This document shows, piece after piece, positions 36,000-45,939 of a DNA stretch of 64,000 bases. Origin of the DNA: Pyrus communis (Eukaryota > Streptophyta > Magnoliopsida > Rosales > Rosaceae); contig NC_084816.1 in assembly GCF_963583255.1 (NCBI RefSeq), forward strand, positions 15,363,100 to 15,427,099. Direction: 5' to 3'. Below the pieces are notes generated by a model. That model was given only the letters and a program-made list of their open reading frames with translations. It was not told where the DNA came from and searched no databases. Position numbers and translations under genes: made by a program. Position 1 is the stretch's first letter. Each line of letters begins with the position of its first letter.

Positions 36000-37200
36000 T
36001 GCGTTGATTTAATCTGATCACTCTGTCTCTGCCTGCCAGACTCCCACACCCACAGTCGACTGACTCAACTTGACACCCCACTCCCCAAATCTCGTCTCCT
36101 CTCTCGTCTCAGACCTCGCTCGATCGTCTCAGAGTCAGACCTCACTCCGTCCAGATCCAACCCTCCGTTTCCTTCTCTCCCCTCTCGATTCTGCATGTTC
36201 CGCCTCCTTAGCTTCTGTTTGGTTTCCGAGAATCTGTTTTCCCGAGAAATTTTTTGATTTTGTTGTTTGTGTTGAGCTGTGCGTTTGGGACCTGGTTTTG
36301 TTTTGTTTGTCCTGGAATTTGTATAGCGTGATTGTTTAATTTAAATTTTCTTTTGGTTTTTTTGGAGATGATTAATTCTGTGCTTTTAAAAAATTGTAGG
36401 GCGGAAGAGATGGATCGTTACCAGAGAGTGGAGAAGCCGAGAGTGGAGACGCCTATCGATGAGAACGAGATTAGGATTACCAGTCAGGGCAGGATGCGCA
36501 AACATCACCTACGCCATGACCCTGCTTCAGGTCTCTCTCTCCCTCTCCTCTATTTTTTTTCTTCCATTTTTTGTGTTTAATTTCTGCTTTCGGATGCATA
36601 GAATTGAAAAAAAAAATTGAAAATAATGAAATTTTGTTGTGTATTATGATGAAACAAATTCAAACCCTGATGTTAATCTTGTGTGTTTACCTGCTGCTGT
36701 TGATTTTCTGCTCGTATGCGATTATATGGTAGTATATAATGCGTATGGAAGTTTGAGAATGCGTAGGGATGAATGAATAAAGATTGAATAGAGATTTCGG
36801 ATTTATGTTAGGTTTTGATAAACCTATATTACTTGATACAGCACCTTAGATTTTGCTTATCCAAGAGACTTCGGATGTAATTTAGGTTATTTTAGACCTA
36901 TATTAGTTATTACAATACCTTAGGTTTTCTTTATCTGCTTGTGCTGCATCCTTGCAGGAAAAAGGATCGGATGAAGTTGTGTTCAAGGCCATGGGAAGAG
37001 CCATCAACAAGACTGTAATGATTGTGGAGTTAATCAAGGTTATGTGTCTTGTTCTGAATCGTTATATATTGTTTGTGAGATGTTTGTTTCCGTTCTTGGA
37101 TTAGGCTGACAAGATATTCTTATTACTGTTGTTTCAGAGAAGAATTGTTGGTCTTCATCAGAACACTACAATTGGGCTAAGAAATTATAGCAGAATAGTT
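36000..37200 (+). pseudogene. Captured Alba-family gene fragment inside the hAT element
   Basis: ATG 36410 begins MDRYQRVEKPRVETPIDENE, then IRITSQGRMR, the N-terminus of plant Alba DNA/RNA-binding proteins. Exon 1 ends at 36530 before GTCTCTC. Exon 2 is 36958-37038 (EKGSDEVVFKAMGRAINKTV, then MIVELIK), between a TTGCAG acceptor and a GT donor. Exon 3 begins at 37139 (RRIVGLHQNTTIG) and then diverges. A CT-rich 5' UTR and a leader intron (acceptor TTGTAG at about 36400) lie upstream. Introns are kept, so genomic DNA was captured. A 2 bp loss near the end of exon 1 (the family's RNYITYAM reads RKHHLRH) shifts the frame, and the C-terminal half is missing. Non-functional as a protein. Confidence 0.88.
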
Positions 37201-37275
37201 GTATATGTTGTTACAGTCTGCAAGTATAAGTTGCTTGCTTTCATGTCGAAAATGAAACTCTGGTAAGCGCTCCCC

Positions 37276-37491
37276 AAGGCTCGTGAAGAGAAATACCAGT
37301 CAAGAATCAGAGTACTTGAAACACTTGCATCCGGAACCAGTGAGGAAAGTGAGGTATGAAACATTTTTCGAAAAATTAGATCAGGAGTTGACAGCTTCTC
37401 GTAAACATGTTTCAATGTGGAACCAATGTCTTATTTTCAAAGTGAAAATTTTCTGTTACAGCTTATCATGAACCATCTTCAGCAAATAAAG
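37276..37491 (+). pseudogene. Captured kinesin-14 coiled-coil fragment inside the hAT element
   Basis: Exon-like segment 37276-37353 translates KAREEKYQSRIRVLETLASG, then TSEESE, and ends at a GT donor. After an intron of 108 bp ending in TTACAG, 37462-37491 reads LIMNHLQQIK before another GT. This matches my memory of the region between the CH domain and the motor in plant kinesin-14 proteins, where EEKYQSRIRVLE... is followed by MNQLQQIK. Only about 36 codons are present, without any motor domain. It lies on the same strand as the Alba fragment and directly after it, from a different locus. Confidence 0.75.
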
Positions 37492-38121
37492 GTATATTTC
37501 GCAGACAATGAAAAAACATATTGCTGGTGTTTAGCAGTCAAAGAATACGTATAATTTTACTTGTAAACTGCGGTTGTTCAAGTTTAATAAGGTCTATGGT
37601 TCAGATGTAACTCAATGCAAAATACTTAGTTCTTGATTTAGTTGAAGTTTAGCCAGTGCTCCCGGGGAATAAGTTTAACCTACTCATTTAATAGATTCTT
37701 TACTTCATAACACGATTATGTATATCAGTGTAGGAAGTTGTTTATGGCTCTAATTGATTATATGATTATGGACTACTGCGATATAATTGCATAAGCTTTT
37801 TGATTGATTATTTGTACAATCTGTGAAGCTGTACAATTTTTTTTTTTTCTTTCAAACATAATTGCATAAGCTTTTTGATTGATTATTTGCAATCTGTGAA
37901 TCTGTACAATTTTTTTTTTCTTTCAAACAACCAAAAAAAAAAAAAAAAAAAAAGGGACCCGTGGACCCGGCCCGAACCGGCCCGTTTCAACCGGGCCGGG
38001 TAATGTCCGGTTCTTATATTAAAAAATGTAATCCCCGGCCCGGCCCGCCCCGTTCCCTTTGAACCTAGGTCCGGTCCGGTCCCTTCAAAATTGGGCCCGG
38101 CCCGGCCCGTGCCCAGCCCTA

Positions 38122-38470
38122 CTCGGCATTGTGTCTTTCGAGTTCCAGGTATCGAATCACACTATCTAGTCCAAAATTTCAAGCAAATTCGGATCTGAAA
38201 TTCCCAACAAACTTTGAATTCAAATTCTAACAACGTCTAAACTGTGGAATTTTGAATATAATCGTTCCAGAAATAAACAATTCAACGAGAAAAGCGTAGT
38301 AATTTAACGAATCGAAAAGACGAGCTCACCAGCGATTTCGATATGGTTTTGATATTGGGTCTGGTAACTTGATGCTTCTAGAGAGAAAAAGAGACAGTGA
38401 GGAGAGAGAGAAGCCCTACAGAAACACGCAGGTGAGTCAGGGAAGCGGCTGAGGTTTTCGCTCAGGGAAG
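38122..38470 (-). promoter_or_regulatory. Displaced leader and promoter-side DNA of F-box copy C
   Basis: It continues the F-box upstream sequence after the second copy of the target duplication. A GCGATTTCG block with a splice donor CTG/GTGAGC (exon end at 38330) and an AGAGACAGTGAGGAGAGAG tract match copies A and D, so it probably holds a 5' UTR exon and the start of a leader intron. The hAT element now separates this from the coding region by 2.3 kb. Confidence 0.6.
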
Positions 38471-38929
38471 GGCGGAGGGTCGAGTTCTAGTTAAGCTATC
38501 ACGCACTTCAGTGATTCTGAAACTCAAACCCTTCCCTATTTTTGGACGAGGAAATAACTTGAAATTTGGATAAAAATCAGAATTTATAAATTATATTTAC
38601 CAATTCTTTTGTTTGCATTCATAAATATAGAAATTTAAAATTTCCGTCTGGAAAAAGAACTTGAAATTTGAGACCTCCAATTTTCAAGTTTAAATCTATA
38701 TAAATATGTGTCATTTCTCAATTTTTAGGAATGAAAATTTAAAAATAACAAATTCCGTATTCAAATTTCATTATTCTTTTAAATTAACCAAATAAGAAAA
38801 CTCATAAATTTAAGAAAATAAAATTCCATCGTTCAATTGTCTTAACCTCGCACACTAGCAATGGGAATGGTGAAATTATTGGGCTTTTCATCATTGCCTC
38901 TTGAATTAGATATCATTTTATAGAAGAGA
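38471..38929. other. AT-rich intergenic DNA
   Basis: Repeated AAATTT/GAAATTT motifs; no gene recognised. Confidence 0.35.
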
Positions 38930-39290
38930 TACAACGTATCTTCCCATCAATTCTCTCTACAATAACTCATGAGCGTGGCATTCATGAGAGAGACAATTAA
39001 GTGGGGTGTATTGTCAAACACCTTGCGAGCATGACTGAGTGACTCGTATAAAGTACGCCGATTAGGCTCCATGCCCTCACTCAACATTGCATTTAAATAC
39101 CTCTGCCATCATATATTGGTTGTAGTGCATAATGTCATTAAATATAGCCACATAGGACTTGAAACTTTCATGTACACCAAATTCCTTCATGCTATAAAAC
39201 AACTTAAGATAGTTTTGAATAATGACAGTCCTATGGTAGCCTTCCTTAACGATGTCGTTCTATGTTTTTATAGTTCAGGACCAAAATGAC
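38930..39290 (-). pseudogene. Possible pentatricopeptide-repeat (PPR) gene fragment
   Basis: On the minus strand one frame reads NAMLSEGMEPNRRTLYESLS, HARKVFDNTPHLIVSLMNAT, LMSYCREN, stop, WEDTLYLFYKM. That resembles PPR repeats (MxxxGxxPNxxT..., ARKVFDxMPxxNVVSxNAxIxGYC..., ALxLFYKM). The frame has a stop and is broken further upstream. The match is by eye only; chance or another helical-repeat gene is possible. Confidence 0.35.
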
Positions 39291-41141
39291 GTCGTTTTAG
39301 TCTGGGTATTTAAAAAAATAAAATGCATAAAAAGTAGTGAAGCATAAGAACAAATGCGGCAAAGTAGCGCAACAGTTTCAGTGACAATTCAAAGGGGCTA
39401 AATCTTCACTCTCAATGACAATTTCTGACAATTAAAGGGGCGAACGCCCCTCCTGTCTCCATGTAGCTTTGCCATGGCTATGGTCACTAACTATTGGCTA
39501 GCTATACCTTAGTCCTCCATTTATATACCCAATACTAGTCGTCCATTTATATACCCAATACTAAAAAGTAAAAAATATCTAGGTTGTGTTTGTTATACTG
39601 GACTATCTCAGACTGGACTAACTTCATGAATTAAGTTAGATTAGCTTGACATGAACTTAGCATTATAAGAATAATGAAGTGTTTAGTATAGTACCTAACT
39701 AATCTACAAACAAAAATAGTTTTTAGGCCTAAATTTAAATTCTATTTCATTTAAACAAACAAATAAAATAAAATAAAAAACAAATATGATATTAATTTTC
39801 ACCCCAACCATTTTCCTTCCGTTAATCTCTAGATGATTTTGTTTTCTGGTCAGACTCTAACTCTCTTATCTCTCACTCTCTCCCCCTTCACTTCCTCTCA
39901 CGGACTCCATGATTTTCTGGTCAGAGGCTGCGGTGCAGGCGTCGGATGATGGAGATGAGGCATCATGTTGCTCAGGTTCGTTAGAGAGGGAAACTTGGGT
40001 TCTAGGTTCGTCAGTTCTCATAAGAGGGAGAGATATCAATTTGAAGCAAAGAGGAGGTTGGGTTTGCAGAATGGTAGAGATCGGCGAGAGCCGTTTCTAA
40101 TCTGTTGATCACTTGTTTGTACCAAAATTGCATAATTGGTCTGTGCAATCAAGGTTGTTGAGTGGACATAACTCCCAACTGTTGGATGGAAAAGTAAAGC
40201 TAATTTTGTTATTAATAAAGGATAATATTATGGTTTTTATCATAATAATTATCTTTTAATATGATTCATCTTGACATTTTCTGATACGGAGTAAATAGCT
40301 AGGATTCAAATTATCTCCACTCTAGAAGCAATAACAGAGTTCAAGTTAACTTGGGTTTGCTAGCAGGGGACGCTTAGATTGGAATAGCTTGGAGTAGGAG
40401 ATTAGCACAAAGATTTTAAAGATGGGGTTATTGGTCAAAAAGATTGGGTTGCATTTGCATGCAGCGTGAGGCCATGGAGACTAATTCCATGCAATTAAGC
40501 AATTAAGAGTCCAATTTGAAGAAATTACCAATGTGAGTGGTGTTTGATTAATGTCGTGCATGTCCCTGATGCGCTATTGGTTTAGTTATAACAACAAGAT
40601 GGTCGGAGATAAAGTTGGGATTGTATGTGGTCTTGATTTCACAAACAAGTTCGAGAGGTTGGCAATCTTTGAAGTTATTAAAGATAATACTATGAGGAAT
40701 ATTATTTTTTATTGCTTTGGTGCCGCGGCAAATCATCATTCAACATGGCCGCAAAGTGAGGTGTTATTAGGTTACTTAATATGAACTAGCAGTCTTGTCT
40801 TCAGGCTCTAGAACCCAAAGGCCGAGACGTGTTCTTTCCTCGGCCACAGTTGTAAGATCAAGAAGTCAGCAGCGCGTCCAACACCACATCAACACTCATT
40901 CACTCCCCGGCCGAGCTCGGTCGACGAGTTGGCACGCCCCGCATTCGACCTAATAACGTAGTTAGCTTATTCGGCCTACGCGCCACGTAGGCTAGGTTGT
41001 TTTAGGATCAACATCACTGCTCCAAAACGAGATGATGGTGGCATCGTTGCTCCATCTATGCAGCTCCGTTGTAGAAGCTGTTGAGTCCATGACCAAACTT
41101 CTAAGATATTCGTATTCCGATCCACCTTACTCTACCCATAT
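39291..41141. other. Intergenic DNA
   Basis: No supported gene. Segment 40800-41120 has a G+C-rich block (CCGGCCGAGCTCGGTCGACG) and then a degenerate match to the LTR at 2510-2600, so it is probably an LTR remnant. Confidence 0.4.
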
Positions 41142-41400
41142 ATCGTTGATTTCAAGGATGATATACGACGACATTGCTTGTCCATTTTATAGCATTTGGT
41201 CATTATATCATCCTTGTCTGTTGGCATAATCTCAATACTATATCTACACTAAATTTATTCACATAGATCGTTGGGTTTCAAGGATGAGATATAACAACAA
41301 CATTACTTGTACAGCCCCTTATATCACGTGGTTGTTATATCATCCTTGTATGTTGGCATAATCTCAATATAAAGTCTACGTATCGTTATATCATCCTTAT
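41142..41400. repeat. Tandem duplication, about 130 bp unit
   Basis: The landmarks TTTCAAGGATGA(T/G)ATA, ATATCATCCTTGT and GTTGGCATAATCTCAATA each occur twice, spaced about 127-132 bp. A third partial TATATCATCCTTATG follows at about 41387. Confidence 0.8.
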
Positions 41401-41574
41401 GTGGTCGTTGTATCATTCTTCTTGGTTGACATTATCATTATATATCATATGCCATTGATATATAATTTGTACATCGTCATCTATCCCGCAATTTTATGTA
41501 TATTGTTGCATCCAAATATACCCCTCTATTATCAATCAGCCGTTAGTTCCAACATTATAACGCAAAAGACAGGA

Positions 41575-44217
41575 TGTTTATTAGACGATATAGGGTGACT
41601 AATGCTGCATATGGATATTAGACGATATGAGGTGATTAATGCTGCCAGATTTTATGTTCCCTTCTTCCATGGGATTCTCTATTAAGTCTAATCCCTTAAT
41701 TTGACAAAGATTGACATCTAGATGACTTGTTGATAGTTGTGTGCTAGCTACTTCATGCACTCCTTTAATTTAAGGAGTGACAACTTTAGGGTTTACTGGG
41801 TTAGTAGGATTTGCCAAGGTAGGGTTGCTTCTAACCTTCTACCTCATTATATATCCCCCCTTGTACATTCAATCAATATATTAAAAATACATTCAAACAA
41901 ATGTTATCATCATATTACTAACAAGATGCTTGTGTCTAGGAATGTAAGATTTGAGGAAACAGACACCTATTTCTCCAAGGAGGCTACTCACTCCCAAGAA
42001 GGGGAGCTAATGTGTGATTTATTTCCCTTGCTTGCGTGCATTGATCACTCAGTGCACTTGGATCCATAAGCCACTAGCAATCATGAATAAGCAGAGATTG
42101 TGAGTGAAACTACTGATGTGTCTTCTCAACCAAGAAACCTGGAGGATAGTACTGAGTATGCTCAAGATGAAAGTCACAAAGAGGCTCCCATTTTACCTCC
42201 TACAAGGCATAATCATGTGCGTGCTCGACAACCTCTAACAAGGCTTCGAGATTATGTCACCTTCGCTTCCAAGCACCCCATCACTGAGGTGCTGAGTTAT
42301 AGTCGTGTTCACCCCAATCATGCCATATTCCTGGCTGAAATCGCTCATCACATTGAACCACGAACCTTTCAAGAGGTTCAACTAATTCCTGAGTGGAGAA
42401 ATGTGATGAAGGATGAACTTCATGCCTTGGAAAACAATCAAACATGGAGCATTGTGAAGTTGCCCCCAGGAAAGAAGGCTGTTGGGAGTAGATGGATCTC
42501 TAAAACAAAGTTCAAGGTTGATGGATCAATTGAACGTCACAAGGCTAAATTTGTTGCACGTGGTTTCACTCAAATTTTTGGGGTACACTACAAGGAGACT
42601 TTTGCTCCAGTAGTCAAAATGAACTTTATTAGGGTTCTTCTTTCAATGGTTGTGAATTGTGGCTAGCCATTGTATCAAATGGATGTAAAAAATGTGTTCC
42701 TTCATGGGGATTTACAAGAGGAAGTATTTATGCAACTTCCACCAGGTTCTTCTCAAGGTAAAAATGATATGGTGTGTCGATTGCACAAAGCAATCTATGG
42801 TTTGAATCAATCTCCACGTGCATGGTATGCCAAGTTGAGTTTAGTGTTGGAAGCTGCTAGTTTTGTTCGAAGTAATGTGGATTCATCCTTGTTCACTGGT
42901 AAAGGATCAGCTAGTATATTAGTGGTTATCATCTATGTGGACGCTCTCATCATCACAGGTGAAAATGAAGTTGAAATTGAAGCTCTCAAGAAATCTCTCA
43001 ATCACATATTTTCCATAAAGGACCTGGGGAGACTAAAATACTTCCTTGGCATTGAATGGCAACATCTCAAAAGGGTTTGTTTTTAAATCAGCGCAAGTAT
43101 GTTGTGGATCTTCTCATTGAGGCCGAATTACTTGATTGCAAGCCTGCTATCAATCCCCTTAATAGTAAGCTAAAGCTTGAGATGGATGGAAAACCTCTCA
43201 CCGATGTGAGTCACTACCAAAGGTTAGTTGGAAAGCTTATATACCTTACCATAACCAGACCGGATATCACCTATGTTGTGAGCCTGGTTAGCCAATTCAT
43301 GCATGCACCATCTGTGAAACATCTTCTCATTATCAAAAGAATTCTACGCTACCTCAAAGGCTCTATTAGTAGAGGTATTCTTATGAAGAACAACCAATCC
43401 ACTCAAATCAGTGGCTACACCGGTGCAGATTGGGCCGGAAATGCAATTGATAGGAAGTCTACCACTGGCTATTGTAGGTTTGTTGGAGGAAACATCGTCA
43501 CATGGAAAAGCAAAAAACACCAGGTTATTGCACGTTCTAGTGCGAAGGCTGAATATTGTGCAATGGCATTGACAACATGTGAGTTAATTTGGCTCAAGGG
43601 GTTACTTTTAGACTTAGGATTCTCTAGTTCTACTCTAATGTCACTCATATGTGACAATCAAGTCGCCATGCATATCGCTACTAACCCCGTGTTCCATGAA
43701 AAGACCAAACATATTGAGGTGGACTGTCACTACATTAGGGCACAAGTTCAATCCCAAGTTATTCAAACCATCTATACTCGCAATCATGATCAACTGGCAA
43801 ATGTATTCACAAAAGCACTTCCCTCTGTTCCTTTTCAGCGTCTCCTTGACAAGCTTAGCTCGATCAATCTCCTCGATCCAGCTTGAGCGGGAGTAATAGA
43901 CGATGTAGGGTGACTGATGCTGCATATGGATATTAGACGATATGAGGTGACTGATGCTGCCAGATTTTATGTTCACTCTTTCCATGGGATTCTCTATTAA
44001 GTCTAATCCCTTAATTTGAGGAAGATTGACATCTAGATGACTTGTTGATAATTGTGTGCTAGCTACTTCTTGCACTCCCTTAATTTAAGGAGTGACAACT
44101 TTAGAGTTTACCGAGTTAGTAAGATTTGCCAAGGTAGGGGTGCTTGTAACCTTCTACCTCATTCTATATCCCCCCCCCTTGTACATTCCATCAATCTATG
44201 AAAAATACATTCAAACA
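41575..44217 (+). mobile_element. Internally deleted Ty1-copia retrotransposon
   Basis: The 5' LTR (about 41575-41899) and 3' LTR (about 43893-44217) share ATTAGACGATATGAGGTGA, GACATCTAGATGACTTGTTG, TTTAATTTAAGGAGTGACAA and a TTCAAACA end. The polypurine tract TTGAGCGGGAG precedes the 3' LTR. Between the 5' LTR and about 41930 there is no recognisable primer-binding site, gag or protease. The internal part begins near the end of integrase (MLVSRNVRFEETDTYFSKE). No matching 5 bp target duplication was found. Confidence 0.8.
41920..43886 (+). pseudogene. Copia reverse transcriptase-RNase H, broken
   Basis: Segments in order: integrase tail (RNVRFEETDTYF); RVT_2 reverse transcriptase from EWRNVMKDELHALENNQTWS through VGSRWISKTKFKVDG; a stop where the family has W (42664, TAG); YQMDVKNVFLHGDLQEEVFM; IYVDALIITG; then a 1 bp loss near 43055 that shifts the frame before MATSQKGLFLNQRKYVVDLL; RNase H with GADWAG, RKSTTGYC, SSAKAEYCA and ADVFTKAL-type NVFTKALPS. 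The catalytic YVDD box reads YVDA. The stop, frameshift and active-site change make it inactive. Confidence 0.9.
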
Positions 44218-44546
44218 AACTTAAAATTTCCACACTGTTAGTTGTTGTATGTCAAATAACTCTGATTATCTGCCATGCGAAGCCACCAAAAGCTTGTTGG
44301 CTTTAACAATGGTGACCAAATACTTACTTTTGGATCTGAAATTTCTGTGCAAAACTATTTCTAAAATTGGATAAATTATGAAAGAGGAAATAAAAAAGAC
44401 AGGAGAAATCCCAAATCAAGTTTGCGGGGGGAAGATGGAGTGGGCGGTTGGAACTAAGCCATCACTTGAATTAAAGGCGCACTTTTTTTTTTCAAGTTTT
44501 ATTTTTGGATCTGAATTTTAGCGCCTTTAGCTCATCTTGTTTTGTC

Positions 44547-44597
<51 letters not shown>

Positions 44598-44619
44598 TTA
44601 ATTTTTTGCAATTGCTTCA
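44218..44619. other. Spacer with long T tract
   Basis: T-rich tract at 44552-44599 broken by single C residues. No gene. The left boundary of the adjoining gypsy LTR is not sharply defined. Confidence 0.5.
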
Positions 44620-44624
44620 GTTTC

Positions 44625-45271
44625 TAGAATTTTATTCAAACAACCGAAGAAGGGACTGGAATAGAAAAGTGTCAATACAAATTTCCGCCGTCTTCAATCA
44701 TGATGATAATGCACCTGTAAAACAATCAACACCTTTGATCAAAGATCTAAGCCTCACACACCCGCGAGGTGGGGGGGTTAGGTCAAAGGATCTCTGATGC
44801 CTAAGTTAGTTTATCTGAGAGAGTAAAGTGTTTAAGGCTTTTTAGGGTTGCAAAAACCCTCCAAAATTGGTAGAATATGGGGTATTTATGCGGCTAGGGG
44901 CAGCCATATAGTGTTTAATGGAGAGATATTCTCTAAATATTCCCAAGATATTAAATAGGAAATAATATCTTGAGATAATGCTATAATTATCCCTAATTTA
45001 TTTAAATTAGGATTACTTACTTGATTGGAGTTATTCTTCAAGTATGAATGTATTAAAGATAGGATTTGGGTAATTAATCCTTATCTTTAATTCCTTGCCC
45101 AGGGCAGGTGAGCTGTGGGTAGTTGTGTTCAGCTGCTAAGTCCTTCAAGGATGTGAGCTGCACATGGGAGCATCTGAGAAGCCTGCCCATTTATTTAGGG
45201 CAATCTTGTCATTCTTGAATAAAAGTCCACGTGTCGCCTCTAGAATTTTTGGGATTATTTTAGGCTCCACA
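44625..45271 (-). repeat. 3' LTR of the gypsy element
   Basis: On the minus strand it starts TGTGGAGCCTAAAATAATCC at 45271, preceded by the polypurine GGGGGTATTT. It includes CAGCTCACCTGCCC and AATATTATTTCC-like blocks, and CGGCGGAAATTTG near the far end. The far end is approximate. Confidence 0.8.
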
Positions 45272-45837
45272 AATACCCCCACACCTATTGTGCCGCACGC
45301 AGGAAAATGATTGTAGGTGTAGGAATCCCAAGCTGCTCAGGCTTGTAGAATTGTTCTCAATTTGAACTTGATCTTCTTTCTTGATTTAGAGATAGACTTC
45401 TTTTAAGAAAAGGAAAATAATTGCCCCCAATACCTATTTAATTCTGCCTTAAGCAGGGAATTAAATAAATTTAGAGAACGATCATTATTTCAACAAGGAA
45501 GAGAAGCCAGAGGATATTTTTTTTCTTCCCCCTCCCCTAGTGTTCTTCTTTTCTTGCCTTTGCGAAGAGTTGTTTCTCGTTGTTCTTCTTTTTTTCCACG
45601 CCGCACCAAGGTAAAGAAAATTTGAATTTTTTAAGAGCCTTGGGGCTTGAAAAATTGGCTTCGTGGGTGCCAAGGATGTATGAATGGTGTGGCAGGGAGG
45701 CCACAGGCTGCATGTGGCGTGGCAAGGGTGTTGGCCGGTGTGGGGAAACCAGCTCGAGCCGGGTCTCCATGGCTACTGGCCTGGAGCCTGGGCAGGCCTG
45801 GGTTGCTTCTTGGGCATATATATAAATATACATATAT

Positions 45838-45889
<52 letters not shown>

Positions 45890-45939
45890 AAGCTATCTTC
45901 TAAATATTTTTCCTTCGTGCTTTTTGCAGAGAATTTGAG
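45272..45939. other. Leader of the antisense ORF, with poly(T) tract
   Basis: Contains an uninterrupted run of 45 T (45843-45887). Open frames crossing it are artefacts. Probably the 5' region of the plus-strand antisense gene. Confidence 0.5.

Larger units (their letters stand above)
35823..38121. mobile_element. Non-autonomous hAT element (2299 bp) carrying two captured gene fragments
   Basis: The ends TAGGGCTGGGCAAACGGG (35823) and GTGCCCAGCCCTA (38121) are inverted repeats of hAT type. CTCGGCAT flanks both sides exactly (35815-35822 and 38122-38129), a perfect 8 bp target duplication. Subterminal regions are G+C-rich with repeated CGGGGCGGG/CCCGGCCCG motifs. No transposase is present. 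The interior (about 36000-37500) is host-gene DNA: an Alba-family gene start with 5' UTR and introns, followed by two exons of a kinesin-14 gene. A 75 bp-scale tandem duplication (CATAATTGCATAAGCTTTTT) is at 37790-37925 and an A-run at 37933-37953. This is a Pack-type (transduplicating) hAT element. Confidence 0.92.

Noticed and set aside
39909..40100. 63-codon plus-strand open frame
   Set aside because: No family features; sits in unique AT-rich sequence.
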